NCBI GenBank assembly: GCA_030613605.1
Contig: JAUWLO010000028.1
Location: 1-14,608 of the forward strand
From: Gammaproteobacteria bacterium
GTDB taxonomy: Bacteria; Pseudomonadota; Gammaproteobacteria; SZUA-152
DNA length: 14,608 bases
Direction of reading: 5' to 3'
Position numbers and translations under genes: made by a program. Under the pieces are notes generated by a model. That model saw only the letters and a program-made list of their open reading frames with translations, searched no databases and had not been told where the DNA came from. Each line of letters opens with the position of its first letter. Position 1 is the first letter of the stretch. Positions 1 to 6,940 of the stretch are shown here, piece after piece.

Positions 1-1
1 G

Positions 2-1831
2 GAAGATGTGGTGCTCAATCGCCGCGAAGATGCCACCGATCGCCTGTTGGATATCGCCGACCAATTTAAGGGCGGCGGCGTCGAAAAGAAAAAAGAAGAT
101 CTGGAATGGCGCAGCTGGCCGGTGGGCAAACGCATCGAACATGCCTTGGTAAAAGGCATCGACACCTTTGTGGTCGAAGACACCGAAGAAGCACGGCTGA
201 GTTTTGATCGCCCCATTCAAGTCATCGAAGGCCCATTGATGGACGGCATGAATACGGTGGGTGATCTATTCGGCGACGGCAAAATGTTCCTGCCGCAAGT
301 GGTGAAAAGCGCGCGAGTAATGAAAAAGGCCGTGGCCCACTTGCTGCCGTTTATCGAAGCAGAAAAAGATGGCAACACGCAAAGCGCCGGCAAGATACTC
401 ATGGCCACCGTCAAAGGTGACGTGCACGACATCGGCAAAAATATCGTTGGCGTGGTGTTGCAGTGCAACAACTTTGAAATCATTGACCTTGGCGTGATGG
501 TGCCCGCGCAGAAAATTCTCGATGCGGCGGTGGAACATAAGGTCGACATCATCGGCCTGTCCGGTTTGATCACACCCTCGCTGGAAGAGATGTCGCACAT
601 CGCGTCCGAGATGCAGCGTTTGAAGATGAACATTCCGCTGATGATCGGCGGCGCTACTACCTCGCGCGCACACACCGCGGTGAAGATCGAACCCGGCTAT
701 CAAAACGGCCCCAGCGTGTGGGTGAAGGATGCCTCGCGTGCGGTGGGTGTGGCACAGAGTTTAATCTCCGAAGACCTGAAAACAGATTTTGTTGCCAAAC
801 TACGCGAAGACTACGAGCAGGTGCGTGAAAACCACGCTAACCGTCAGCGCGCGATTAAATGGCTGACACTGGAACAGGCGCGCGCCAACAAAACTCAAAT
901 CGACTGGGACAACTACACGCCAGCAGCGCCCAAACAAATGGGCATACAGGTGTTTGACAACTTCCCGTTAGAAGAACTACGCGACTACATCGACTGGACA
1001 CCATTCTTTCACTCCTGGGAGTTAAAAGGCAGTTACCCGAAAATTTTTGATGACGCACAAAAAGGTGAGGAAGCTCGCAAACTGTATGACGATGCTCAAG
1101 CCATGCTGGACAAAATCATCAATGAAAAATGGTTACAGGCGAAAGCAGTGGTGGGTATATTCCCTGCAAATAGTGTAGGCGATGATATTGAAATTTTTGC
1201 CAATGAAGACCGCACTGAAGTCATCACCACCTTCCACAACCTGCGACAACAGCAGAAAAAGGCCGACAGCAAACCCAACCGTTGCCTCAGCGATTTCATT
1301 GCACCCAAAGACAGCGGTAAAACCGATTACCTGGGTGGCTTCGCGGTCACCGCTGGCATCGGCATCGATAAACACGTGGCCGCGTTTGAAAAAGACCACG
1401 ATGACTATTCCGCCATCATGCTCAAAGCACTGGCCGACCGTTTAGCCGAGGCATTTGCCGAACGCATGCACGAAAAAGTCCGTCGGGAAATCTGGGCCTA
1501 CAATAGCGAGCAACTCAGCAACGAACAGCTCATCAAGGAACAATACAAAGGTATCCGTCCCGCTGCCGGCTACCCCACTTCGCCAGATCACACCGAAAAA
1601 GATAATCTGTGGAAACTGCTGAGCGTGAAAAATAACACCGGCATCACGTTGACCGAGTCAAAAGCCATGCTACCCACTGCTGCTGTTAGTGGGCTGTATT
1701 TCGCCCACCCGGAATCCACTTATTTTGCTGTAGGCAAAATTAACAAAGACCAGGTTGAAGAGTACGCGGAGCGTAAAGGAATTACTCTTAAGGATGCTGA
1801 ATACTGGTTAGCGCCGAACCTTGGCTATTAA
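2..1831 (+). CDS. metH: Cobalamin-dependent methionine synthase, C-terminal half (5' end outside window)
   Basis: MetH transfers a methyl group from methyltetrahydrofolate via cobalamin to homocysteine in the cytoplasm. Only about 609 residues are present and the reading frame is open to the left edge, so the homocysteine and folate modules lie outside. Seen here are the four-helix cap domain, then the B12-binding domain with DVHDIGKN, whose histidine (bases 425-427) is the lower axial cobalt ligand in this family, followed by SGLITPSLEEM and GGATTS. The AdoMet-reactivation domain follows, with RPAAGYPTSPDHTEK near bases 1556-1600 and ESTYFAVGKI near the C-terminus. The fragment matches in size roughly the last half of the E. 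coli enzyme (1227 aa), so the C-terminus looks complete. The GTG at base 8 is internal, not a start. The gene ends convergent to the next one, with a palindromic repeat just after the stop. Confidence 0.97.
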   Translation, partial: EDVVLNRREDATDRLLDIADQFKGGGVEKKKEDLEWRSWPVGKRIEHALVKGIDTFVVEDTEEARLSFDRPIQVIEGPLMDGMNTVGDLFGDGKMFLPQVVKSARVMKKAVAHLLPFIEAEKDGNTQSAGKILMATVKGDVHDIGKNIVGVVLQCNNFEIIDLGVMVPAQKILDAAVEHKVDIIGLSGLITPSLEEMSHIASEMQRLKMNIPLMIGGATTSRAHTAVKIEPGYQNGPSVWVKDASRAVGVAQSLISEDLKTDFVAKLREDYEQVRENHANRQRAIKWLTLEQARANKTQIDWDNYTPAAPKQMGIQVFDNFPLEELRDYIDWTPFFHSWELKGSYPKIFDDAQKGEEARKLYDDAQAMLDKIINEKWLQAKAVVGIFPANSVGDDIEIFANEDRTEVITTFHNLRQQQKKADSKPNRCLSDFIAPKDSGKTDYLGGFAVTAGIGIDKHVAAFEKDHDDYSAIMLKALADRLAEAFAERMHEKVRREIWAYNSEQLSNEQLIKEQYKGIRPAAGYPTSPDHTEKDNLWKLLSVKNNTGITLTESKAMLPTAAVSGLYFAHPESTYFAVGKINKDQVEEYAERKGITLKDAEYWLAPNLGY

Positions 1832-1837
1832 GCGAAC

Positions 1838-1865
1838 GACTGCTTTGCAGCGATAGCGGCCATTC
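1838..1865 (+). repeat. 28-bp imperfect palindromic repeat, left copy
   Basis: It begins GACTGCTTTG and ends AGCGGCCATTC, seven bases after the metH stop. By direct comparison it matches the reverse complement of 3088-3115 at 23 of 28 positions. Each copy is an imperfect hairpin with GACTGCTTT-like and AAGCGGTC-like arms. I infer a small dispersed intergenic repeat; it might also help end transcription of metH, but it has no T-tract. Confidence 0.6.
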
Positions 1866-1919
1866 ACCCCAACTCCTAGAACCCGAACAATCAGCCATTA
1901 TCGGAAACTGCTAACCTGC

Positions 1920-2969
1920 TTAATTAACTGCAATCTTTTCTATATCTTTTATAACCCTCCCAGGATTTTCAGAATAACCACTGAGTACCCGCTGTATTCC
2001 ATTTTGGTTCATATAATGAATTGCGGCTTGAACAAGAGGGTATCGATTGACGATATTTTGTGTGACTGTCATCACCATGTCCTCTTCGTCGATGCGACCA
2101 TATCTTTGTAAAAAACTCAACGCTAGCAAAATGCCAGCTGCCCCAGCAATTGATTCTCCATACACTCTACCCACTATCGGTGCGTCACCTTCTCCTTGGG
2201 AAGCTGTCAACTCCTCGATGAGCCGAAGAGTGGGTTGATGGGCGGATAAATGTATTAATTCGGTAAAAGGGGAGATTAATGATATGGGGCCATGGATTAC
2301 GAAAATCGTGCTGCCTATCGGTTTATGGTAATCATCATCGACAACATAATTAATAGCCCTCTCAACAGGCATTACATTCACTAATCCAGGTAAAAGCTGA
2401 GTACCTTCTTCATTGACTCCATTGACCCGGTAGACGAGATAGGCATGTTTACCAACAAGCCCCTTGAATCCTTTTGTGTCTATAAACGATCTGGTTTGTT
2501 GTTTTGTTAGCAAACTCCAGTCGAAATTGATTTCCATCAATCCGGGAATATTGCTGTATAAATAGTCTTGGGCCATTTTTGAGTATGACAAGAGCCGTCT
2601 ACTGTGAATGGATAAATCATGAACACCATAATGTTGAAACGTCCATGCAACCTGATTGGACTTATTCCAACGAATACCTTCGTCCGCTAGAACTTTCTCC
2701 AACAGCGAAACTGTTTTTTGATAATCACTTTGCTCTATCCATGTGGCAGAAAGAAATGTCTCCCTATGTAAAGCGGAACACTGCTGTATCAGGGTGGATT
2801 CATCCAACCATGGCCCTACCCCATTCTGAGAAGAAAAAGAGAACCCGATACTCTCAGGAGTATCTTCCAGAAAAATATTAGCGAAAGCGTATTTTGGCGT
2901 TAAAGACACAGCGGCCGTACCTGCGAGTAGATACGACAGGAAACCGCGCCTTGTTAGTTTCTTCGGCAT
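1920..2969 (-). CDS. Tat-exported protein of unknown function
   Basis: I do not recognise the family. The N-terminus is a twin-arginine signal: LTRRGFLSYLLAGTAAVS at residues 5-22, with a likely cleavage after the AFA at about 26-28, so a folded protein of about 320 residues should reach the periplasm. The mature part has no obvious repeats, no CXXCH haem motif and a single cysteine in LIQQCSALHRE. It has scattered histidines and an alanine/glycine-rich stretch (GESIAGAAGILLALSFL) that could be a buried helix. The ATG at 2969 is preferred: a G-rich Shine-Dalgarno-like run lies just upstream. An in-frame TTG at 2984 would add five residues. The gene stands alone, converges on metH and is bracketed by inverted copies of a 28-bp repeat, which is compatible with acquisition as a unit. 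A secreted enzyme or binding protein is possible, but nothing shows a substrate. Confidence 0.8.
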   Translation of the reverse strand: MPKKLTRRGFLSYLLAGTAAVSLTPKYAFANIFLEDTPESIGFSFSSQNGVGPWLDESTLIQQCSALHRETFLSATWIEQSDYQKTVSLLEKVLADEGIRWNKSNQVAWTFQHYGVHDLSIHSRRLLSYSKMAQDYLYSNIPGLMEINFDWSLLTKQQTRSFIDTKGFKGLVGKHAYLVYRVNGVNEEGTQLLPGLVNVMPVERAINYVVDDDYHKPIGSTIFVIHGPISLISPFTELIHLSAHQPTLRLIEELTASQGEGDAPIVGRVYGESIAGAAGILLALSFLQRYGRIDEEDMVMTVTQNIVNRYPLVQAAIHYMNQNGIQRVLSGYSENPGRVIKDIEKIAVN

Positions 2970-3087
2970 TGGGCAACCCCCCAAATATTCGAGGACTATT
3001 TATAGCTTGCCTATGTGTAATTATAGTCGTTCTTGGGGAATGTTCGTTACCACACCATGGATTTATCTAATTCCAGTGACTAATAAC

Positions 3088-3115
3088 GAATGACCGCTTT
3101 CAGTACAAAGCAGTC
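3088..3115 (-). repeat. 28-bp imperfect palindromic repeat, right copy (inverted)
   Basis: On the minus strand it begins GACTGCTTTG and ends AAGCGGTCATTC, matching 1838-1865 at 23 of 28 positions. On the plus strand, GACCGCTTT and AAAGCAGTC form a nine-base stem with one mismatch or wobble around a short loop. Together with the left copy it encloses the Tat-exported gene in inverted orientation. Confidence 0.6.
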
Positions 3116-3140
3116 ATCCATCGATTAACGCCTAGACTAT

Positions 3141-3380
3141 CTACAACCACTGCACCAGATAGTACATAAGCTGTCCCTCGGAAGATTTTGAGGGGCCGAT
3201 AACTTTGGCCGGATAACGCTTGCTGGCTTCGTCCCCACCGTCTATTGCGTCCTGCTCAGTTTCTACAATCTCCACACAGGACGCAGGAAAACGATTCCGG
3301 CTTCGTTTCGGTACATACACAACAGCATATCGTTCTGCCGATACTCCCGTCTGTGGGTCTAGTGGTACAAATCCGCGCAT
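3141..3380 (-). CDS. Small protein of unknown function (79 aa)
   Basis: I do not assign a family. The protein has no signal peptide or membrane segment. It has a basic patch (VPKRSRNRFP, about residues 23-32), an acidic middle (EIVETEQDAIDGGDEAS) and a hydrophobic C-terminus (MYYLVQWL), and looks like a compact cytoplasmic domain. The ATG at 3380 follows a good ribosome-binding site (AGAGG) and sits about 33 bases below a promoter-like TTGTGA-N16-TATTAT at 3413-3440. It is divergent from the antitoxin-like gene at 3473 with only 92 bases between them, so the two may share control. It could be a partner of that protein, but it does not resemble a RES-domain toxin. Confidence 0.65.
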   Translation of the reverse strand: MRGFVPLDPQTGVSAERYAVVYVPKRSRNRFPASCVEIVETEQDAIDGGDEASKRYPAKVIGPSKSSEGQLMYYLVQWL

Positions 3381-3412
3381 GCGAACCTCTGAAGTCTAAA
3401 ATGGGAAAAATC

Positions 3413-3440
3413 ATAATACCCTATCCTGTAACGCTCACAA
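3413..3440 (-). promoter_or_regulatory. Sigma-70-like promoter for the 79-aa gene
   Basis: Read on the minus strand, TTGTGA (3440-3435) and TATTAT (3418-3413) are 16 bases apart. The predicted transcript would start near 3406 and give a leader of about 26 bases carrying AGAGG before the ATG at 3380. Its -35 box abuts the -35 box of the plus-strand promoter at 3441. Assigned by consensus only. Confidence 0.45.
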
Positions 3441-3469
3441 TTGAGAATACTGTTAGCCATAAATAAAAT
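3441..3469 (+). promoter_or_regulatory. Sigma-70-like promoter for the antitoxin-like gene
   Basis: TTGAGA (3441-3446) and TAAAAT (3464-3469) are 17 bases apart. Transcription would start around 3476, at or just beyond the ATG at 3473. So either the message is effectively leaderless or the true start is the in-frame ATG at 3509. The joined -35 region, TCACAATTGAGA (3435-3446), is a 10-of-12 palindrome and could be an operator. Confidence 0.45.
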
Positions 3470-3472
3470 ACC

Positions 3473-3928
3473 ATGGACAAAGTTTTTAACTTTGGCCAAG
3501 ATTCAGTCATGAATTCACCATCCAACGAAGACAAGGCTAGACTGGCATCAACATTAATCGCGATCCTGGATGACTGGGGTGTGAGCAATGCCGATAAGAT
3601 TATTTTATTAGCGCTTCCTGCGGGCACCAAACCTCGCGCTATCCAGCGATACCAGCAGGGCACCCCGTTACCTGACGACAGCAACGTACAGGAACGAGCC
3701 GGACACCTGCTGGGCATTGCAGACGCCCTGAGGCTCGCATATCCACGTAATGCACGAGGAGGCGAACTTTGGCTAAACCGGCCCTGTAGGCACTTTAACG
3801 GCCGTATACCCATGGCCATGATGACCGAAGAAGGACTGACAGGCATTACAGCCGTCAGGATGCACATTGACTGCTCATATGACTGGTTTATTGACGAGCA
3901 AACATCCAAAACCTGCTCGCCTAAGTAG
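3473..3928 (+). CDS. Xre/MbcA/ParS-family antitoxin-like protein, no toxin partner seen
   Basis: The 151-residue protein has the two-part build of Xre/MbcA/ParS antitoxins: an Xre-like helical region (about residues 25-72, with KPRAIQRYQQGTPLP as a probable recognition segment), then a DUF2384-like C-terminal region (about 74-135) with GIADALRLAYP, ELWLNRPCRHFNGRIPMAMM and TGITAVRMHID. In known systems such proteins bind DNA and neutralise a RES-domain toxin encoded next door. No RES gene is present here; the neighbours are a divergent 79-aa gene and the rhodanese gene. Neither possible start has a clear ribosome-binding site. The ATG at 3509 (residue 13, MNSPSNEDK) would fit the upstream promoter better and would give 139 residues. 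A chromosomal regulator derived from an antitoxin is the likeliest role. Confidence 0.75.
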   Translation: MDKVFNFGQDSVMNSPSNEDKARLASTLIAILDDWGVSNADKIILLALPAGTKPRAIQRYQQGTPLPDDSNVQERAGHLLGIADALRLAYPRNARGGELWLNRPCRHFNGRIPMAMMTEEGLTGITAVRMHIDCSYDWFIDEQTSKTCSPK

Positions 3929-4033
3929 TACCACCTGAAATCACACTTCAAAAAATAAACCTATTTGCCAGGCTGGCTTTATTGCCTTTTTCTGCTACAT
4001 ATTTCTAAAGAAATTACCGTCTTATCCGATACA

Positions 4034-4051
4034 TATAAGCGAATACTTATA
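4034..4051. promoter_or_regulatory. Operator-like palindrome upstream of the rhodanese gene
   Basis: TATAAG (4034-4039) and CTTATA (4046-4051) are perfect inverted arms six bases apart, 57 bases before the rhodanese start. The spacing suits a dimeric repressor such as an ArsR-type protein, but the arms are short and AT-rich and no regulator gene is adjacent. TATAAG could also serve as part of a -10 element. Confidence 0.3.
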
Positions 4052-4107
4052 AACTCGTCAGACGCTGACACACAACAGATTTACCATTAATTTTAACGGA
4101 GCATCTC

Positions 4108-4920
4108 ATGCGCAAAATCACCACCCTCTTAATCGCGGCTATCTGCCTATTCAGCTTTGCTGATGTTTTTGCAGCAGGTGACTTCCCAGGTCGGAAAAAA
4201 TACCCGAAGGTTCCGTATATTGAGCTGGCTGACCTGGCTAAACAGTTCAAGGATGTTGTTGTTGTTGATGCCAGATCAATTCTGGAATATGAAACCCTCC
4301 ACGTAGTCGGTTCAGTCAACATCCCCGTTGCGAAAAAATCCTTTGAGGCAAAAGTTGCCAAATTACGTGCTGGCACAACCAAGCCTATCGTCTTTTACTG
4401 TAATGGCCGCACTTGCATGAAGTCTTTCAAAGCCACCAAAAAAGCGATGGAACATGGTGTTAAAAACGTGTTCTCATTTGATGCCGGTATTTTTGAGTGG
4501 ACGAAGGCAAATCCAAAACTCGCCGTGCTACTGGGTAAAAGCCCGGTGAATGTGGCCAACCTGATCCCTAAAAAGGTATTTAAAAAGCGCTTCCTTCACC
4601 CTGATGCCTTCAGTGACCAGGCAACTTCCCCTACAAAGAAGACCCTGATTCTGGACGTTCGGGACAAATATCAACGTGCAGGTATAGGTTTTTATCCTGG
4701 CAAAGAACGTTGGGCCAGCCTGGATGAGAAGAAAAAACTGCGTAAATACATCAAAAAGGCTATCGATCAAAAGCGCACTTTGATGATTTATGATGAAGTC
4801 GGCAAACAGGTTCGCTGGTTACAATACGAACTAGAAAGAGCTGGCGCCAAGGATTACTACTTTATGGCCAAAGGTGCTCGTGGCTACTTTAAGGCTCTGG
4901 ATGCCTGGGGTAAAAAATAA
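4108..4920 (+). CDS. Periplasmic tandem rhodanese-domain protein
   Basis: This is probably a sulfurtransferase or sulfur carrier exported to the periplasm. Residues 1-22 form a Sec signal peptide (MRKITTLLIAAICLFSFADVFA). The first rhodanese domain (about 35-140) has VVVDARS, the HVVGSVNIP strand-turn and the active loop FYCNGRTCMKS, in which Cys98 is the expected persulfide carrier. The second domain (about 165-268) keeps TLILDVRD and a late fold motif, but its loop position reads MIYDEVGKQVRW with no cysteine, so it is probably inactive and structural or binding. The start has GGAG upstream and the gene ends in its own terminator, so it appears monocistronic. Two-domain rhodaneses usually carry the cysteine in the C-terminal domain; here it is in the first. 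Confidence 0.88.
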   Translation: MRKITTLLIAAICLFSFADVFAAGDFPGRKKYPKVPYIELADLAKQFKDVVVVDARSILEYETLHVVGSVNIPVAKKSFEAKVAKLRAGTTKPIVFYCNGRTCMKSFKATKKAMEHGVKNVFSFDAGIFEWTKANPKLAVLLGKSPVNVANLIPKKVFKKRFLHPDAFSDQATSPTKKTLILDVRDKYQRAGIGFYPGKERWASLDEKKKLRKYIKKAIDQKRTLMIYDEVGKQVRWLQYELERAGAKDYYFMAKGARGYFKALDAWGKK

Positions 4921-4950
4921 GCCTATAGCTATATTGAACTAAAGTCATAC

Positions 4951-4988
4951 AAAAAACGTGCTGGCAATTAAACCAGCGCGTTTTTTTT
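4951..4988 (+). terminator. Rho-independent terminator after the rhodanese gene
   Basis: The stem CGTGCTGG (4957-4964) pairs with CCAGCGCG (4973-4980) with one G-U pair and an eight-base loop. Eight T residues (4981-4988) follow, and an A-run precedes it, so it may also work in the other direction. It starts 30 bases after the rhodanese stop codon. Confidence 0.88.
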
Positions 4989-5126
4989 GGCCTCCTTTTG
5001 ATCAGAATGAGCTAATACGGCCCATTATTTTAGACCCTATAACAAGTAGATGACGTACCGCCACAACCCAGCTAGAATCCCCATTAACAGTAAAATATAT
5101 CATCATTTTCGACACGGAAGGATACG

Positions 5127-5513
5127 ATGGAAAATCGACAATACACACGATTGCCGCTTGATATCATGGTCGAACTCCATCTGATTGATGGGACCCGACT
5201 TTATGGAGAAACGGCCGACGTCAGCCTGGATGGTGCATTTGTTAATCTCACTCCACCGTCAAGCGTTGAGATTGGTCAGCAATGCCGCCTGGAATTGATT
5301 ATTAAGTCTGAGGAGGGCTGGGTGCGAGTTGAATTTGACAGCGTCATTGCTCATTCAAAAAGCGAAGGGATTGGTGTCCGTTTTGAAGAAGCCAACGCCG
5401 CTCATCATGAATCGTTCCTGAAGTTATTTATAGAAGGGGATCATGACATCGATAAACTGCTCGAAGAATTAACAAAACACCCGCGGTCTGAAATCCATTT
5501 TCCAAAGACCTGA
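5127..5513 (+). CDS. PilZ-domain protein, probable cyclic di-GMP receptor
   Basis: A stand-alone PilZ domain of 128 residues. The N-terminal arginine motif R4-QYT-R8 and the D31-VSLDG-A motif match the RxxxR and D/NxSxxG signatures that bind cyclic di-GMP in this family. The rest is the expected beta-barrel, ending in IGVRFEE, with a short helical tail (HESFLKLFIE through DIDKLLEEL). It is cytoplasmic, with no signal or membrane segment. The ATG follows a strong ribosome-binding site (GGAAGGA). The gene is separated from the rhodanese gene by a terminator and converges on an HDOD remnant. It may regulate motility, adhesion or polysaccharide, but the target is not shown here. Confidence 0.9.
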   Translation: MENRQYTRLPLDIMVELHLIDGTRLYGETADVSLDGAFVNLTPPSSVEIGQQCRLELIIKSEEGWVRVEFDSVIAHSKSEGIGVRFEEANAAHHESFLKLFIEGDHDIDKLLEELTKHPRSEIHFPKT

Positions 5514-5537
5514 ACCACAAATTCTAACCCAAAATCT

Positions 5538-5891
5538 CTAACCCAAAAAAAGCTGTTTTGTTCCCAGAATCTGCTCTTTAGCTTTGCCCAGTATCTTCAT
5601 GCTGATTTCCGGCGCCAAGTTTCCACCTGCAAGTTTTGAACAGGCAGGGATGTTTTCCAGAGCAGGGATACCTTCCATCTTCGGCGTTCCAAAGAAACTG
5701 TGCAATTGGGCCGTTAACACAACATCACAATAATCCGGCTTTTCTCCACTATCACGCGTCCATTCTTCTGCACCATAAGCGGCTTCAATAATGGCCTGCG
5801 GAAATTTCCATTCCTGAAGTAACACCGCACCAATTTCAGCCTTCCTCGCCAGATTACTGTTGAGTAACGATAGAAAATATTGATCAGACAA
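5538..5891 (-). pseudogene. HDOD-domain fragment (C-terminal part only)
   Basis: The 117 residues resemble the C-terminal half of HDOD proteins, helical relatives of HD phosphohydrolases often found in signalling proteins with cyclic-nucleotide or GGDEF partners. EIGAVLLQEWKFPQAIIEAA matches the conserved G-x-x-LL-x-x-W-x-x-P segment. The pattern DVVLTAQLHSFFGTP, then PACSKLAGG and ISMKILGKAKEQI, follows as in full proteins. The first half of the domain and any N-terminal partner are missing: a stop lies at 5910-5912, seven codons before the only near start, a TTG at 5891 with no ribosome-binding site, and the lipoprotein gene begins 100 bases away. I call it a truncated remnant, though a short expressed protein cannot be excluded. 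Confidence 0.6.
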
Positions 5892-5991
5892 CCAGCTGGG
5901 GCCAGGATTTCATGCTACAGTCCCAGCTAATCTCGCCACATGCATAGATACTGCTACTAAACTTTAAACTGATACCACAGGGAAATTTGCC

Positions 5992-6429
5992 ATGCTGACG
6001 GTTTATTCCAAAGACCATTCTAATCGCCGCCAAAAGATATTCGCAAACCTCACCATTTGTATGTTGCTTATAGCGCTTGGTGCTTGCGCCACCACATTTG
6101 ATAAAATGGATCGGCTAAATAGTACCCTCAGAGGTTATGAAAAAGCACTGCGCTGGGCAAAATTTGATATTGCTTACTCCTACCATAAATGGGACACAAA
6201 AGAGCAACCCTCCATTCCGGAATATTTAAAAAATATACGCCTTACAAATTATGGCGTGAGCAATAGCAGTTTTGATGAAAAAACCATGACGGCCAAGCAA
6301 ACAGTGGCAATAAGTTTCTACAATAAAAATAATTTAAGGGAACGCTCACTGGAAGACAAACAACGCTGGAAATATTTTCCAGACGAGGAACGTTGGTACC
6401 TGATGAGCAAACCACCAACATTCCAGTAA
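5992..6429 (+). CDS. Small lipoprotein of unknown function (145 aa)
   Basis: The N-terminus carries a basic region, a hydrophobic stretch and the lipobox L29-GA-C32, so the mature protein of about 114 residues should be anchored to a membrane of the envelope. The mature part has a helical region (MDRLNSTLRGYEKALRWAKFDIAYSYH) followed by strands (TNYGVSNSSF, TAKQTVAISFYN, WKYFPDEERWYLM), suggesting a small helix-plus-sheet domain. I do not know a function. The start is supported by AGGGA upstream. The signal is preceded by an unusually long polar N-terminus (about 17 residues). The ankyrin-repeat gene follows 38 bases later on the same strand and may be co-transcribed. Confidence 0.8.
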   Translation: MLTVYSKDHSNRRQKIFANLTICMLLIALGACATTFDKMDRLNSTLRGYEKALRWAKFDIAYSYHKWDTKEQPSIPEYLKNIRLTNYGVSNSSFDEKTMTAKQTVAISFYNKNNLRERSLEDKQRWKYFPDEERWYLMSKPPTFQ

Positions 6430-6467
6430 CTATCTTATAACGTCATAGCCAGACTACTCCTTATTAA

Positions 6468-6920
6468 ATGTTGCCAAATAGTTTACTTCAACGCACCCGT
6501 TTAGCTCTGGCAGGAATGCTGCTACTGGCCCCCACGCTCTGGGCAGGGCCTCTGCATGATGCAGCAGAAACAGACGATACTGCACGCATAAAAGTCCTCG
6601 TTGAAAAAGGTGAAAATATTAACAAAATAGATGATCGCGGCATTTGGCCCCTGCTGGCAGCCGCCAGTAATGGCAGCACAGATTCAGTCGAATTATTACT
6701 TAAGCTGGGCGCAAGCCCCAACCAGGCAGATCAATATGCCTTTACAGCTCTACATGAAGCCGCCAGCTCGGGGCATCGGGATGTTGTGGAATTACTTATT
6801 GGGGCAGGAGCCGACATGAATGCGCGCGACATCAATGGCTATTCTCCTATGGGATATGCCATGAGCTCAGGGAATACAGATACCGTTGAACTGTTACAAA
6901 GCATGGGCGCAAATCAATAA
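6468..6920 (+). CDS. Secreted ankyrin-repeat protein (150 aa)
   Basis: A Sec signal (LALAGMLLLAPTLWA, about residues 12-26) is followed by about four ankyrin repeats at residues 28-56, 57-89, 91-122 and 124-150. The best is FTALHEAASSGHRDVVELLIGAGADMNARD, written here as FTALHEAASSGHRD then VVELLIGAGADMNARD. The repeats fill the whole mature protein, so it is a pure binding scaffold, probably periplasmic. Small periplasmic ankyrin proteins are known in gammaproteobacteria, but no partner is evident here. The ribosome-binding site is weak. It ends 20 bases from the stop of the convergent MipA/OmpV gene. Confidence 0.85.
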   Translation: MLPNSLLQRTRLALAGMLLLAPTLWAGPLHDAAETDDTARIKVLVEKGENINKIDDRGIWPLLAAASNGSTDSVELLLKLGASPNQADQYAFTALHEAASSGHRDVVELLIGAGADMNARDINGYSPMGYAMSSGNTDTVELLQSMGANQ

Positions 6921-6940
6921 GCAACCTCGCTATATGTCAC

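Noticed and set aside
217..703. Long open frames opposite metH
   Set aside because: They are antisense to a well-matched MetH domain and have no family resemblance; GC-rich coding DNA commonly gives such frames.
3953..3990. Possible terminator after the antitoxin-like gene (GCCAGGCTGGC with a later T-run)
   Set aside because: The palindrome leaves a one-base loop and the T-run is displaced, so no stable terminator hairpin can be supported.
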